A DNA stretch of 37,902 nucleotides, from contig JAEYTY010000003.1 of the NCBI GenBank assembly GCA_023433775.1, positions 1 to 37,902 of the forward strand. Reading direction: 5' to 3'. Every line of letters begins with the position of its first letter. The first letter of the stretch is position 1. Below, in pieces: positions 25,616 through 33,812 of the stretch. The notes under the pieces are model-generated. The model was not told the DNA's origin and ran no database searches. It was given only the letters and a program-made list of their open reading frames with translations. The position numbers were made by a program, and so were the translations under genes. This stretch comes from Pseudomonadota bacterium. GTDB taxonomy: Bacteria; Pseudomonadota; Alphaproteobacteria; Rhizobiales; Devosiaceae.

Positions 25616-26277
25616 GCGGTTTTTTCGCCATCCTTCTCCGAGAACTGCGCCTCGCCCTCACCAATAGCGGCGATATTCTCACGCTTGTGCTGTTCTTTGT
25701 CATTGTCGGGGCCATCGTGCCCTTCGCCGTGGGGCCCGATCAGGTCCTGCTATCGCGTATCGCCCCCGGCATTGTCTGGATCGCAGCGTTTCTTGCCATG
25801 CTGCTCGGCCTCGCCCGCCTTTTCGGACCCGACCATGAGGACGGCACGCTGAGCCTGCTGCGGCTGGCAGATCTGCCGCTTTCGGCGATCATTGCCGCAA
25901 AAGTGATCGTCCATTGGCTGACCACGGCCGTGCCGCTCATTCTGGCGACGCCCATTCTCGCGCTGCTGCTGGCCATGGACGCGCAAACGCTGTCGCGCAC
26001 CATGCTCTCCCTGCTCATCGGCACTCCGGCTTTGGCCGGTTTCGGCGCCATTGGCGCCGCCGTAACGCTGGCCGCGCGGCGCGGCGGACTTCTGGCACCG
26101 ATCCTTATTGCGCCCTTGTCAGTGCCCGTTCTCATCTTCGGCGTGGGCGCCATTTCGTCGACCGCCGGGCCCGACCAGACCGGGGCGGCAATGCTGTTTC
26201 TTGCGGCACTCAGTCTCATGGCCGCCGCCCTCTCTCCCCTTGTCGCCGCGCTTGCGATAGGTTGGGGCGAAGACTAG
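25612..26277 (+). CDS. ccmB: heme exporter membrane subunit CcmB
   Basis: The 221-aa membrane protein has about six hydrophobic segments and the CcmB pattern near its start (FFAILLRELRLALTNSGDIL) and in the loop ARLFGPDHEDGTLSLLRLAD. With CcmA and CcmC it forms the ABC complex that releases the heme chaperone CcmE from CcmC. It overlaps ccmA by ATGA and is followed by ccmC after 10 bases. Nothing unusual. Confidence 0.95.
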   Translation: MSGFFAILLRELRLALTNSGDILTLVLFFVIVGAIVPFAVGPDQVLLSRIAPGIVWIAAFLAMLLGLARLFGPDHEDGTLSLLRLADLPLSAIIAAKVIVHWLTTAVPLILATPILALLLAMDAQTLSRTMLSLLIGTPALAGFGAIGAAVTLAARRGGLLAPILIAPLSVPVLIFGVGAISSTAGPDQTGAAMLFLAALSLMAAALSPLVAALAIGWGED

Positions 26278-26287
26278 AGCCCGATAG

Positions 26288-27052
26288 ATGACAATCGAAG
26301 ACACGATAGCAAAGATGCGCTGGTGGGACCGGCTGGCCCATCCCGGCCAGTTCCTCCTCTGGACGCGTTCGCTTGTCTGGCCGCTGGCCGGCCTGACGGC
26401 CATCCTCTTTGCCGCCGGGCTCTGGTTCGCCTTCTTCAATTCCCCCGCCGACTATCAGATGGGCGACACCGTGCGCATCATGTATGTGCACGTGCCCACC
26501 GCCTGGCTCAGCCAGTTTGTCTACGCCACCATGGCCGTCTCGGCCCTTGGTACGCTGGTCTGGCGCCATCCCATGGCCGATGTATCGATGAAGGCCGCGG
26601 CCCCGCTTGGCGCCGCCTTCACCGCCATGGCGCTATTTACCGGCTCACTCTGGGGCCGTCCCACATGGGGCACTTTTTGGGAATGGGACGGGCGCATGAC
26701 CTCGACTCTGGTCCTGCTTTTCATCTATCTCGGCATCATCGCGCTCTGGCGCGCCTTTGACGATCAATTGCGCGCTGCCCGCGTCGTCGCCATCATCACC
26801 CTGGTCGGCGCGGTCAATATTCCGATCATCAAATTTTCCGTCGACTGGTGGTCCACGCTTCACCAGCCCGCATCCGTCTTCCGCGCCGACGGCCCAACCA
26901 TGCCGGGCTCGATCCTCACCCCGCTCTTTGTGATGTTTTTCGCCTTCACCCTGCTCTTCGTCACCCTGCAACTGATCGCCATGCGCACCGAAATCCGCCG
27001 CCGCCGGGTCATGTCGCTGGAGCGCCGCGCCGCAAGGGGCGAAACCGCATGA
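26288..27052 (+). CDS. ccmC: heme-handling protein CcmC
   Basis: The 254-aa membrane protein presents heme to CcmE. The tryptophan-rich WWD-type heme motif is WGTFWEWDGRMTS near residues 128-140; the conserved histidine in YVHVPTAWLSQF is also seen, along with about six membrane segments. The N-terminus is slightly longer than usual but plausible. Its stop overlaps the start of ccmD (ATGA). Confidence 0.96.
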   Translation: MTIEDTIAKMRWWDRLAHPGQFLLWTRSLVWPLAGLTAILFAAGLWFAFFNSPADYQMGDTVRIMYVHVPTAWLSQFVYATMAVSALGTLVWRHPMADVSMKAAAPLGAAFTAMALFTGSLWGRPTWGTFWEWDGRMTSTLVLLFIYLGIIALWRAFDDQLRAARVVAIITLVGAVNIPIIKFSVDWWSTLHQPASVFRADGPTMPGSILTPLFVMFFAFTLLFVTLQLIAMRTEIRRRRVMSLERRAARGETA

Positions 27053-27207
27053 TCGAGCTGGGCCAGCACGCAAATTTCATCATTGGCGCCTATGCCGGTG
27101 TCTTTGCCGGCCTCGCCGCGCTGATCGCCTGGTCCGTGTTTGACCATAAGCGCGTCACACGCCGCCTGCGCGAACTGGGCGACACGCGGCAGGACAGCGC
27201 CACCTGA
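27049..27207 (+). CDS. ccmD: heme exporter small subunit CcmD
   Basis: The 52-aa product has one membrane segment (FIIGAYAGVFAGLAALIAWS) after a short N-terminus and a positively charged tail (DHKRVTRRLRELG), the shape of CcmD. CcmD stabilises the CcmC-CcmE complex. ATG at 27049 overlaps the ccmC stop and the last A overlaps the ccmG start. A longer open frame from 26848 in the same phase is not real because it lies wholly inside ccmC. Confidence 0.85.
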   Translation: MIELGQHANFIIGAYAGVFAGLAALIAWSVFDHKRVTRRLRELGDTRQDSAT

Positions 27208-27740
27208 TGCGCTATCTGCTCTATATCTTGCCGCTGCTGGCGCTGGTTGGTCTCGTTGGCGTCTTCGCCTTTTCCATCGACCGTGACGCAGGCCTCGTAC
27301 GCTCGGTGCTGATCGACAAGCCGGTGCCGGCTTTCACGCTGGCGCCGGTAGAGGGTCTCGAAGTGCCCGGCTTCGACACAGCCGCGCTCAACGGCGACGT
27401 CACCCTGGTCAATGTCTTTGCTTCCTGGTGCATTCCCTGCCGCGACGAGCATCCTCTGCTTGAAGCCATCAAGGCCGAAACCGGCATCCGCATGTTCGGC
27501 ATCAACCATTCCGACGCCCCGGAAAATGCCCGGGCTTTCCTTGCCGAACTCGGCAATCCCTATGACGCCGTCGGCGCCGACCGTGACCGTCGTGTCTCCA
27601 TCGATTGGGGTGTCTATGGCGTGCCGGAAACCTTCGTGGTCAATGCGGACGGCATCATCACCTATAAGCATGTCGGCCCACTGACCGCCGAGGCCGTCGA
27701 AACCGGCCTCAAGCCCGCGCTGCTTGCCGCCGCGCAATAG
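27207..27740 (+). CDS. ccmG: periplasmic thiol:disulfide oxidoreductase CcmG/DsbE
   Basis: The 177-aa product has an N-terminal membrane anchor (residues 3-22) and a thioredoxin-fold domain with the redox motif WCIPC at residues 74-78, in VNVFASWCIPCRDEHPLLE. The later stretch GVYGVPETFVVNADG with the cis-proline is diagnostic. It reduces apocytochrome c cysteines before heme attachment. It starts at the last base of ccmD and ends three bases before the convergent sdhaf4 gene. Confidence 0.95.
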   Translation: MRYLLYILPLLALVGLVGVFAFSIDRDAGLVRSVLIDKPVPAFTLAPVEGLEVPGFDTAALNGDVTLVNVFASWCIPCRDEHPLLEAIKAETGIRMFGINHSDAPENARAFLAELGNPYDAVGADRDRRVSIDWGVYGVPETFVVNADGIITYKHVGPLTAEAVETGLKPALLAAAQ

Positions 27741-27743
27741 CGC

Positions 27744-27944
27744 TCAGAAATCGCTGGTGAGACCCTTGATCTCCCAATCCCCGTAACGCGCCGGATCAAG
27801 CCCACCGCGTCCGCCCTTTTCCTTTGGCGCCATGGCGCTTGCTGCATCAATCTCCAGCCGACGGGCTTCAGCCTCGGCCAGCGCTCGCTGCGCCTCCGGG
27901 CTTAGGGGGCGCTTTGCCTCTGATTGGGCGTCGTTATCGGTCAT
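27744..27944 (-). CDS. DUF1674/SDHAF4-like protein (succinate dehydrogenase assembly factor 4 family)
   Basis: The 66-aa product ends GRGGLDPARYGDWEIKGLTSDF, a match to the conserved C-terminus of the DUF1674/SDHAF4 family, where DPxRYGDWExxGxxSDF is typical. In eukaryotes this protein helps flavinylated SdhA join SdhB. I chose ATG at 27944 (MTDNDAQSE), because the longer frame to 28049 runs over the htpX start region; the ribosome binding site is weak. No sdh genes are close by. It is divergent from htpX. Confidence 0.85.
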   Translation of the reverse strand: MTDNDAQSEAKRPLSPEAQRALAEAEARRLEIDAASAMAPKEKGGRGGLDPARYGDWEIKGLTSDF

Positions 27945-27972
27945 AGTCTTGGGTCCGCATGACAATATGGAC

Positions 27973-27993
27973 AGGGTTCTTGCAGGGAACCCT
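27973..27993. repeat. inverted repeat between sdhaf4 and htpX
   Basis: AGGGTTC (27973-27979) and GAACCCT (27987-27993) form a perfect 7-bp repeat with a seven-base spacer, in the 97-base divergent region. It may be an operator for either gene. A weak heat-shock-like pair CTTGCAG-N14-CACAACAT (27979-28007) overlaps it. Confidence 0.4.
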
Positions 27994-28041
27994 CCTACGC
28001 ACAACATAGTTGGACACAGCCGCCAACCCAAGGGGTTCGAC

Positions 28042-29025
28042 ATGTTCAACGCTTTCCGTACCTTCGTGCTTCTTGCCGCGATGACCGCGCTCTTTATGGT
28101 CGTCGGCTATTTCATCGGCGGAACCGGCGGCATGATGATCGCGCTGGTCTTTGCCGGTCTCACAAATCTCTTTGCCTATTGGAACTCGGACAAGATGGTG
28201 CTGCGGATGCAGAACGCGGTGCCCGTCGAGCGCTCCCGCGCGCCCGAACTCTATGACATGGTCGATGTTCTGTCTCAGCGCGCCGGCATTCCGACGCCGG
28301 CGGTCTATGTCATCGAATCTGACCAGCCCAATGCCTTTGCGACCGGGCGCGATCCGCAGAATGCTGCCGTCGCCGTTTCCTCGGGTCTCCTGCGCCAGCT
28401 CGAAACCCGTGAAGTGGCGGGCGTCGTCGCCCATGAGCTGGCCCATATCCGCAATCGCGACACGCTGGTGATGACCATTACAGCCACCCTGGCCGGTGCG
28501 ATCTCAGCCCTGGCTCAGTTCGGCCTGTTCTTTGGCGGCGGCAACAATCGCGACAACCCGCTAGGCGGCATCGGCGCCTTGCTGATGGTTTTTCTCGCCC
28601 CCGTGGCCGCCATGATCGTGCAGATGGCTGTGAGCCGTACGCGTGAATACGAGGCCGACAAGCACGGTGCCGAAATTTCCGGCGATCCGCTGGCTCTTGC
28701 TTCGGCGCTGCAAAAGATCGCCACTTTGGCCGGACGACAGGTCAATGTTGCCGCGGAACGCAATCCAGCCATGGCGCACATGTACATCATCAACCCGCTC
28801 TCAGGCGCCCGGATGGACAATCTCTTTTCTACTCATCCAGATACGGGAAACCGGATTGAAGCGCTGCGCAGACTTGCCGATGAGATGCGCGTGGACGATA
28901 AGGGGCGGCGACCCGAGCCGCGTCCGGGCGTGTCGCCTCTGCGACGTGAGACGAGTTCCGGCTGGCGCGTGCCAAATGCGGGACGCGACAGGAACGATAA
29001 CGGGGCGCGCGGTCCCTGGGGATAG
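28042..29025 (+). CDS. htpX: membrane zinc metalloprotease HtpX
   Basis: The 327-aa membrane protease takes part in quality control of inner-membrane proteins together with FtsH. It has two N-terminal membrane segments, the zinc motif HELAH near residues 131-135 (VVAHELAHIRNRDTLVM), two more hydrophobic stretches after it, and the glutamate ligand region RTREYEADKHGAEISG near 203. The C-terminal 40 residues are basic and longer than in E. coli. AAGGGG seven bases before ATG 28042 gives the start. It is followed by rsmB after nine bases. Confidence 0.95.
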   Translation: MFNAFRTFVLLAAMTALFMVVGYFIGGTGGMMIALVFAGLTNLFAYWNSDKMVLRMQNAVPVERSRAPELYDMVDVLSQRAGIPTPAVYVIESDQPNAFATGRDPQNAAVAVSSGLLRQLETREVAGVVAHELAHIRNRDTLVMTITATLAGAISALAQFGLFFGGGNNRDNPLGGIGALLMVFLAPVAAMIVQMAVSRTREYEADKHGAEISGDPLALASALQKIATLAGRQVNVAAERNPAMAHMYIINPLSGARMDNLFSTHPDTGNRIEALRRLADEMRVDDKGRRPEPRPGVSPLRRETSSGWRVPNAGRDRNDNGARGPWG

Positions 29026-29034
29026 TAGCAAGAA

Positions 29035-30336
29035 TTGGCACAGCGAAACGAACCGGCAGGGCTTGCGCTCCGCCTTGCCGCCGCCCAACGGCTCCGCGCC
29101 GTGCTGGGCGGCGATCATTTTAACCCGCTGACGGCCGCCGAACTGGCCGACAGTCGCGACCGCGCCCTTGCCAATCGCCTCGTTACCACTGCCCTGCGCC
29201 GGCATGGCCAGATCAATGTCATGCTTGCCGATCTGCTGGATAAAGGTATGCCCGGCAAGTCCGGCTCATTCGAAGCCGTGTTGCGCCTCTCCCTGGCCCA
29301 GCTGGTTTTCCTGCCCGATCTCGGCGCCCACAGCGCCCTGTTCCTTGCCGTCGAAGCGGTCAAGCGCGATCCCAAGGCGCGGCACCTTTCCGGCCTGATG
29401 AACGCCGTGCTGCGCAAGGCCCAATCCAATTCGGCCCGTTTTGGCCTGATGGACGAGGCAACGCTGCTCCCGGACCATTTCCGGACCGGCTGGACCGAGA
29501 CCTATGGCGAGGGCAATGTCGATCAGTTTGCCACAGCTCTGCTCGAAGGCGCCCCACTCGATCTTACGCTGCGCGACAATGATCCCTCCCTGATCGACGC
29601 CCTTGGCGCCGAGCCCCTATTTGCCGATAGCGTGCGCGTCGATATGCGTGACCGCCCCGTCGAGGCCCTGCCCGGCTATGATGAAGGCCGCTGGTGGGTG
29701 CAGGATGCCGCTTCCGCCATCCCGGCGCGCCTGCTGACGGCCCCGGCTGGCAGCGCTGTCCTCGACCTCTGCGCCGCGCCGGGTGGCAAGACGGCCCAGC
29801 TGCTCAAGGCAGGCTATAAGGTGAGCGCGCTCGACAGCGACGGCAGCCGCCTTGCTCGCCTGCGCACCAATATGGAGAGGCTGGGCTATGCGCCCGAAAT
29901 CATTGAGGCCGATGCCGGAAATTTCGTGGCTCCCGAGCCTTTTGCCGGCGTGTTGCTCGATGCACCCTGTTCGGCCACGGGCACATTCCGCCGCCATCCC
30001 GAAGTGCTCTGGCACCGTTCCAGCGCCGACATCAGGGGTCGCTCAAAACTCCAACAGACACTGCTCACCAACGCTTTCCATTGCCTTGCACCGGGTGGCA
30101 GTCTGATCTACTGCGTCTGTTCGCTCGAAACCGCGGAGGGCGAAGATCAGGTCGACTGGGCGCTTGGCGCCCTGCCCGGGCTGGCGCTTGAACCCATCGC
30201 TCCTTCGGACCTTCCCGAACTCGAGGACGCCGTGACCTCATCGGGCCTGGTACGGACCCATCCTGCCATGCGGCCCGGCGGACGCAACGGTGGAATGGAT
30301 GGTTTCTTCGTGGCGCGCTTTCGGCGAACGCGCTAG
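29035..30336 (+). CDS. rsmB: 16S rRNA (cytosine(967)-C5)-methyltransferase RsmB
   Basis: The 433-aa enzyme has an N-terminal NusB-like RNA-binding domain (about residues 1-140) and a SAM-dependent methyltransferase domain. Motif I is LDLCAAPGGKTAQLL (near 243-257), motif IV is LLDAPCSATGTFRRHPE with the Cys of PCS (near 309), and the catalytic-cysteine region is LIYCVCSLETAEGE (near 358-371). There is no usable ATG near; TTG at 29035 is the first start after the htpX stop and gives the expected domain length. It is nine bases after htpX, so probably co-transcribed. Confidence 0.93.
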   Translation: MAQRNEPAGLALRLAAAQRLRAVLGGDHFNPLTAAELADSRDRALANRLVTTALRRHGQINVMLADLLDKGMPGKSGSFEAVLRLSLAQLVFLPDLGAHSALFLAVEAVKRDPKARHLSGLMNAVLRKAQSNSARFGLMDEATLLPDHFRTGWTETYGEGNVDQFATALLEGAPLDLTLRDNDPSLIDALGAEPLFADSVRVDMRDRPVEALPGYDEGRWWVQDAASAIPARLLTAPAGSAVLDLCAAPGGKTAQLLKAGYKVSALDSDGSRLARLRTNMERLGYAPEIIEADAGNFVAPEPFAGVLLDAPCSATGTFRRHPEVLWHRSSADIRGRSKLQQTLLTNAFHCLAPGGSLIYCVCSLETAEGEDQVDWALGALPGLALEPIAPSDLPELEDAVTSSGLVRTHPAMRPGGRNGGMDGFFVARFRRTR

Positions 30337-30425
30337 GCAGGGGCGAATGCTTCGGATTGTCGCCATGGGAAGGGCGGCAGCAAGGATGGAATTGGGTGAA
30401 CTCTAGCGGCGGCCTCATGCTTTCA

Positions 30426-30446
30426 TCCGCCCCTCTTCGGGCGGAG
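30426..30446 (+). promoter_or_regulatory. hairpin that covers the ribosome binding site of the heparinase-like gene
   Basis: TCCGCCC (30426-30432) and GGGCGGA (30439-30445) form a perfect 7-bp stem with a six-base loop CTCTTC. The GGAG ribosome binding site (30443-30446) for the GTG at 30455 lies in the 3' arm, so folding would hide it. It could equally be a terminator remnant of rsmB, though no T-run follows. Confidence 0.4.
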
Positions 30447-30454
30447 AAGAACCA

Positions 30455-32059
30455 GTGAGCGAGCGGCTTTCCCAAGTCGCGCGGCGCCTGGCTCTCGGCT
30501 TTGCCGACGCTGTCGTCACCATGCCGCTCATGCGCTGGACCTGGCAGGGCCAGGGCGAACACGTTTTTGCCGATGACCTCCCCGATTTCCGCCCCGCCGA
30601 CCGCGAAGCCGTGCGCGAAATGATGGCCGGGCGCTATGTGCTGGCCTCCAAGCTCATCGACACGGGCGGGGCGTCTCCCTTTTCACTCGATATCGACCAT
30701 CCCGACTGGTGGAATAATCTGCAGGGCTTTTCCTGGCTGCGCCATTTCCGCGACGTGCGCGACCCCGGCGAAAAAGGCTTTGCGCGTATGCTGGTGCTCG
30801 ACTGGATCAGCCGGGATGGTCAGTTCGACAGCGAAACCTGGACCCTGAGCCTGACCGCCCAGCGCGTCCTCAACTGGTTCCGCCATCTCAATTTGCTACT
30901 CGACGGCGCCACCGCCGATCAGGTGCGTACCATCCAGCGCAGCCTCGATATGCAGGTACAGAGCCTGGGCGTGCGCGCCGGCCTTGCTGCCGACCCCGTC
31001 GAGGCGCTTTTTGCCGCCATCGGGCTTCTGGGCGCTGCCCTTTGCGGGTCTGCGGGTTCGGCCGAAGTTGAAAATCGTGTCCGCCAGCTTGATGCCATTC
31101 TGGCAAAACAGCTCGACGATGACGGCCTGCACCTGTCGCGCAATCCAAAGCTGCAGATGACGCTGCTGACCGAGCTGACCAGCCTCCGCCGAGCTGTTGG
31201 CAGACAGGGCAGCCCCGTCGTCGCAGAGTTTTCCGACCGCATTGCGCGGATGCATGAAGCATTGGACGACTTGACCCTCTCGAGTGGTGAGCCGGCTTAT
31301 TTCAATGGCTGCGGTCAGGTGCCACACGATGTGCTTGTCGCCATACAGGCCAATGGCCCTGGAACCACCCGTCGTTCCCGTGTGCTCGGCGGCTATGGCA
31401 TTCTGCGTGACGGCGCCTCGGTGGTTATTGCCGATTCAGGTCAGGTCCCGCCCATCGGCTTTGACAACGAGGTCCATGCCGGGGCGCTGGCCTTCGAATT
31501 CTCCCATGGCAGCGAAATGATCGTGGGGAGCTGTGGCCCCGCGCCGTCGGACCTGCCGGAGAGCCGCGACCTTTTCCGCCAGAGCATCGCCCATTCCTCG
31601 CCCACCATAGACGCCGAGGACGCCAAGCGGACACGCCGCGACGCGCCAAAAATCCTGCTCGATGCGCCGCAGCGCTCGCTCGTCCTGGTGACCGATGGCT
31701 ATGCCGAAACCCATGGCGCCGAAATCGAACGCCGCATTACCCTGCTTTCGGATGGTACCTCGCTTGTCGGACAGGACCGCATCCTCAGCCATGGCAAGCC
31801 GAGCGGCCATCTGGGCATTCGTTTTCACCTGGCGCCCGGCATCAGTGTCAAACGCACCGGCGGCCTGGGCATGGTGCGACTGATCCTGCCCAATGGTGCC
31901 GTGTGGAACTTCCTCTGGGAAGGCGCGACCCTGCGCGAGGACGACAGTGTGCGCCAATCGGCCTATCTTGGATTCAGCCGCACAAGGCAATTGGTGCTTG
32001 AAGCCGAAGTGGAAGCCGGGCTTGAAGTCGCATGGATCTTCACCCGCGAACAGCAATAA
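30455..32059 (+). CDS. heparinase II/III-like protein
   Basis: The 534-aa product has an all-helical N-terminal part (about residues 60-300) and a C-terminal beta-rich heparinase II/III domain (about 290-530) with FNGCGQVPHDVLVAIQ, DSGQVPPIGFDNEVHAGALA, the FEFSHGSE stretch and AHSSPTID, the family's usual AHST element. Family members are polysaccharide lyases. No signal peptide is seen: the N-terminus is MSERLSQVARRLALGFADAV, so it may act in the cytosol on an oligosaccharide or a cell-envelope precursor. GTG at 30455 with GGCGGAGAAG upstream is the start. Its place between rsmB and purH recurs in many alphaproteobacteria, which speaks for a conserved role. Confidence 0.85.
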   Translation: MSERLSQVARRLALGFADAVVTMPLMRWTWQGQGEHVFADDLPDFRPADREAVREMMAGRYVLASKLIDTGGASPFSLDIDHPDWWNNLQGFSWLRHFRDVRDPGEKGFARMLVLDWISRDGQFDSETWTLSLTAQRVLNWFRHLNLLLDGATADQVRTIQRSLDMQVQSLGVRAGLAADPVEALFAAIGLLGAALCGSAGSAEVENRVRQLDAILAKQLDDDGLHLSRNPKLQMTLLTELTSLRRAVGRQGSPVVAEFSDRIARMHEALDDLTLSSGEPAYFNGCGQVPHDVLVAIQANGPGTTRRSRVLGGYGILRDGASVVIADSGQVPPIGFDNEVHAGALAFEFSHGSEMIVGSCGPAPSDLPESRDLFRQSIAHSSPTIDAEDAKRTRRDAPKILLDAPQRSLVLVTDGYAETHGAEIERRITLLSDGTSLVGQDRILSHGKPSGHLGIRFHLAPGISVKRTGGLGMVRLILPNGAVWNFLWEGATLREDDSVRQSAYLGFSRTRQLVLEAEVEAGLEVAWIFTREQQ

Positions 32060-32132
32060 GCGATTGGCCTTTGCCGCGCCCCGTGCTAGCGAGCGCGCGA
32101 TTTCCTCCAATCAACACGGCGAGACGCAATCC

Positions 32133-33716
32133 ATGGGCAAGACAGTCAAAGTCGGGCGCGCACTGCTTTCTGTTTTCGACAAATCCGGCATGGCCGATTT
32201 TGCCCGCGGGCTCGCCGAAGCCGGCGTTGAACTCGTCTCGACCGGGGGCACCCACAAGCTGATCAATGATGCGGGCCTGAAAGTCCGCGAAATTTCTGAT
32301 CTCACCGGCTTTCCCGAAATGATGGATGGGCGGGTCAAGACGCTCCATCCCAAGGTTCATGGCGGCCTCCTTGCCGTCCGCGACAATGCCGAGCACAAGG
32401 CAGCGATGGACAGCCACGAAATCGGCCCCATCGATCTCGTCGCGGTCAATCTTTATCCCTTTGAAAAGACTGTCGCTTCCGGCGCCAGCTATGACGAGAT
32501 CATCGAGAATATCGATATTGGCGGCCCTGCCATGGTCCGCTCCGCCGCCAAGAACCATGCTTTCGTTACTGTCGTCGTCGATCCTGCCGATTACCCTGCA
32601 ATCCTCGAAGCCATCAAGGCTGGCGGCATCCCCTTTGAACTGCGCCAGCGCCTCGCCGCCAAGGCCTATGCCCGCACCGCCGTCCATGACAGCGCCATTT
32701 CGAGCTGGTTCGCCCGCGAGATCGACTTCGCCGATGTCAGCTATCGCAGCTTTGCCGGCACCCTGAGCGAAGTCATGCGCTATGGCGAAAACCCGCACCA
32801 ATGGGCCGCTTTCTACAAGAATGGTGAAAATCGCCCGGGTGTCGCCACGGCAAAACAGGTGCAGGGCAAGACCCTCTCCTACAACAATATCAATGACACC
32901 GACGCCGCCTTCGAGCTGGTCAGCGAATTTGACCCTGCCGAAACCGCCGCCGTCGCCATCATCAAGCACGCCAATCCCTGTGGCGTTGCCGTGGCCGGTG
33001 ATCTCGTCACGGCCTATCGCAATGCGCTGCGCACCGACCCCGTCTCGGCCTTTGGCGGCATTGTCGCCACCAATCGCGAGATCGACGCCGAAACGGCAAC
33101 GGAGATCGTCAAGGTCTTTACCGAGGTGATCGTCGCCCCCTCCGCGACACAGGAGGCCCAGGACATCATCGCGGCCAAGAAGAACCTGCGACTGTTGCTC
33201 ACCGGTGGCCTCGCCGACGCCAAGGCCGATGGCCTCGTGGTCAAATCCGTCGCCGGGGGCCTGCTGGTGCAGAGCCGCGACAACCGCAATGTCGATGATT
33301 GTGACTTGAAGGTCGTGACCAAGCGCCAGCCGACGGCGCAGGAACTGATCGATCTCAAGCTGGCCGCCAAGGTGGCCAAGCATGTCAAGTCCAACGCCAT
33401 CGTCTACGTGAAGGACGGCGCCACCGCCGGCATTGGCGCCGGACAGATGTCCCGCGTCGATTCCGCCCGCGTCGCCCATCGCAAATCCATCGACGCCGCC
33501 GAAGCTGCGAGTGTTGAAGGCGCTTTGACCGCCGGCTCCGTCGTTGCTTCGGACGCCTTCTTTCCCTTCGCCGATGGCCTTGAAGCCCTGGTCGCCGCCG
33601 GCGCCACCGCCGTTATCCAGCCCGGCGGCTCCATGCGCGACGACGAAGTCATCGCCGCCGCCGACGCAGCTGGCATCGCCATGGTGATGACCGGAATGCG
33701 GCACTTCCGGCACTGA
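32133..33716 (+). CDS. purH: bifunctional AICAR transformylase/IMP cyclohydrolase
   Basis: The 527-aa enzyme does the last two steps of de novo IMP synthesis. The N-terminal MGS-like cyclohydrolase domain has ALLSVFDKSGMADFARGLAE, the STGGTHKL loop and TGFPEMMDGRVKTLHPKVHG, and the transformylase domain has GENPHQWAAFYKNG, KHANPCGVAV with the catalytic Lys-His, and AFGGIVATNREID. ATG at 32133 is set by homology with the usual N-terminus; the longer frame from 31893 lies inside the preceding gene. Length is normal (about 530). It follows the heparinase-like gene by 73 bases. A stem-loop (33725-33756) lies just downstream. Confidence 0.98.
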   Translation: MGKTVKVGRALLSVFDKSGMADFARGLAEAGVELVSTGGTHKLINDAGLKVREISDLTGFPEMMDGRVKTLHPKVHGGLLAVRDNAEHKAAMDSHEIGPIDLVAVNLYPFEKTVASGASYDEIIENIDIGGPAMVRSAAKNHAFVTVVVDPADYPAILEAIKAGGIPFELRQRLAAKAYARTAVHDSAISSWFAREIDFADVSYRSFAGTLSEVMRYGENPHQWAAFYKNGENRPGVATAKQVQGKTLSYNNINDTDAAFELVSEFDPAETAAVAIIKHANPCGVAVAGDLVTAYRNALRTDPVSAFGGIVATNREIDAETATEIVKVFTEVIVAPSATQEAQDIIAAKKNLRLLLTGGLADAKADGLVVKSVAGGLLVQSRDNRNVDDCDLKVVTKRQPTAQELIDLKLAAKVAKHVKSNAIVYVKDGATAGIGAGQMSRVDSARVAHRKSIDAAEAASVEGALTAGSVVASDAFFPFADGLEALVAAGATAVIQPGGSMRDDEVIAAADAAGIAMVMTGMRHFRH

Positions 33717-33724
33717 AGCCTGTC

Positions 33725-33756
33725 GCCCGAAAGCGCTCAACGGCTTGCTTTCGGGC
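33725..33756 (+). terminator. stem-loop downstream of purH
   Basis: GCCCGAAAGC (33725-33734) and GCTTTCGGGC (33747-33756) form a perfect 10-bp stem with a 12-base loop, nine bases after the purH stop. It is followed by AAAAACACC and not by a T-run, so it is not a classic terminator; rho-dependent ending or mRNA protection is possible. Confidence 0.5.
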
Positions 33757-33767
33757 AAAAACACCGC

Positions 33768-33780
33768 TGAATTGAATTCA
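33768..33780. repeat. palindrome upstream of the membrane-protein/EEP operon
   Basis: TGAATT-G-AATTCA is a perfect palindrome, 32 bases before the GTG at 33813. It could be an operator for the operon; it is short and AT-rich in a GC-rich genome. Confidence 0.3.
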
Positions 33781-33812
33781 GGGAAGACGAAAGGCGTCGG
33801 GGGGGCGAGCCT

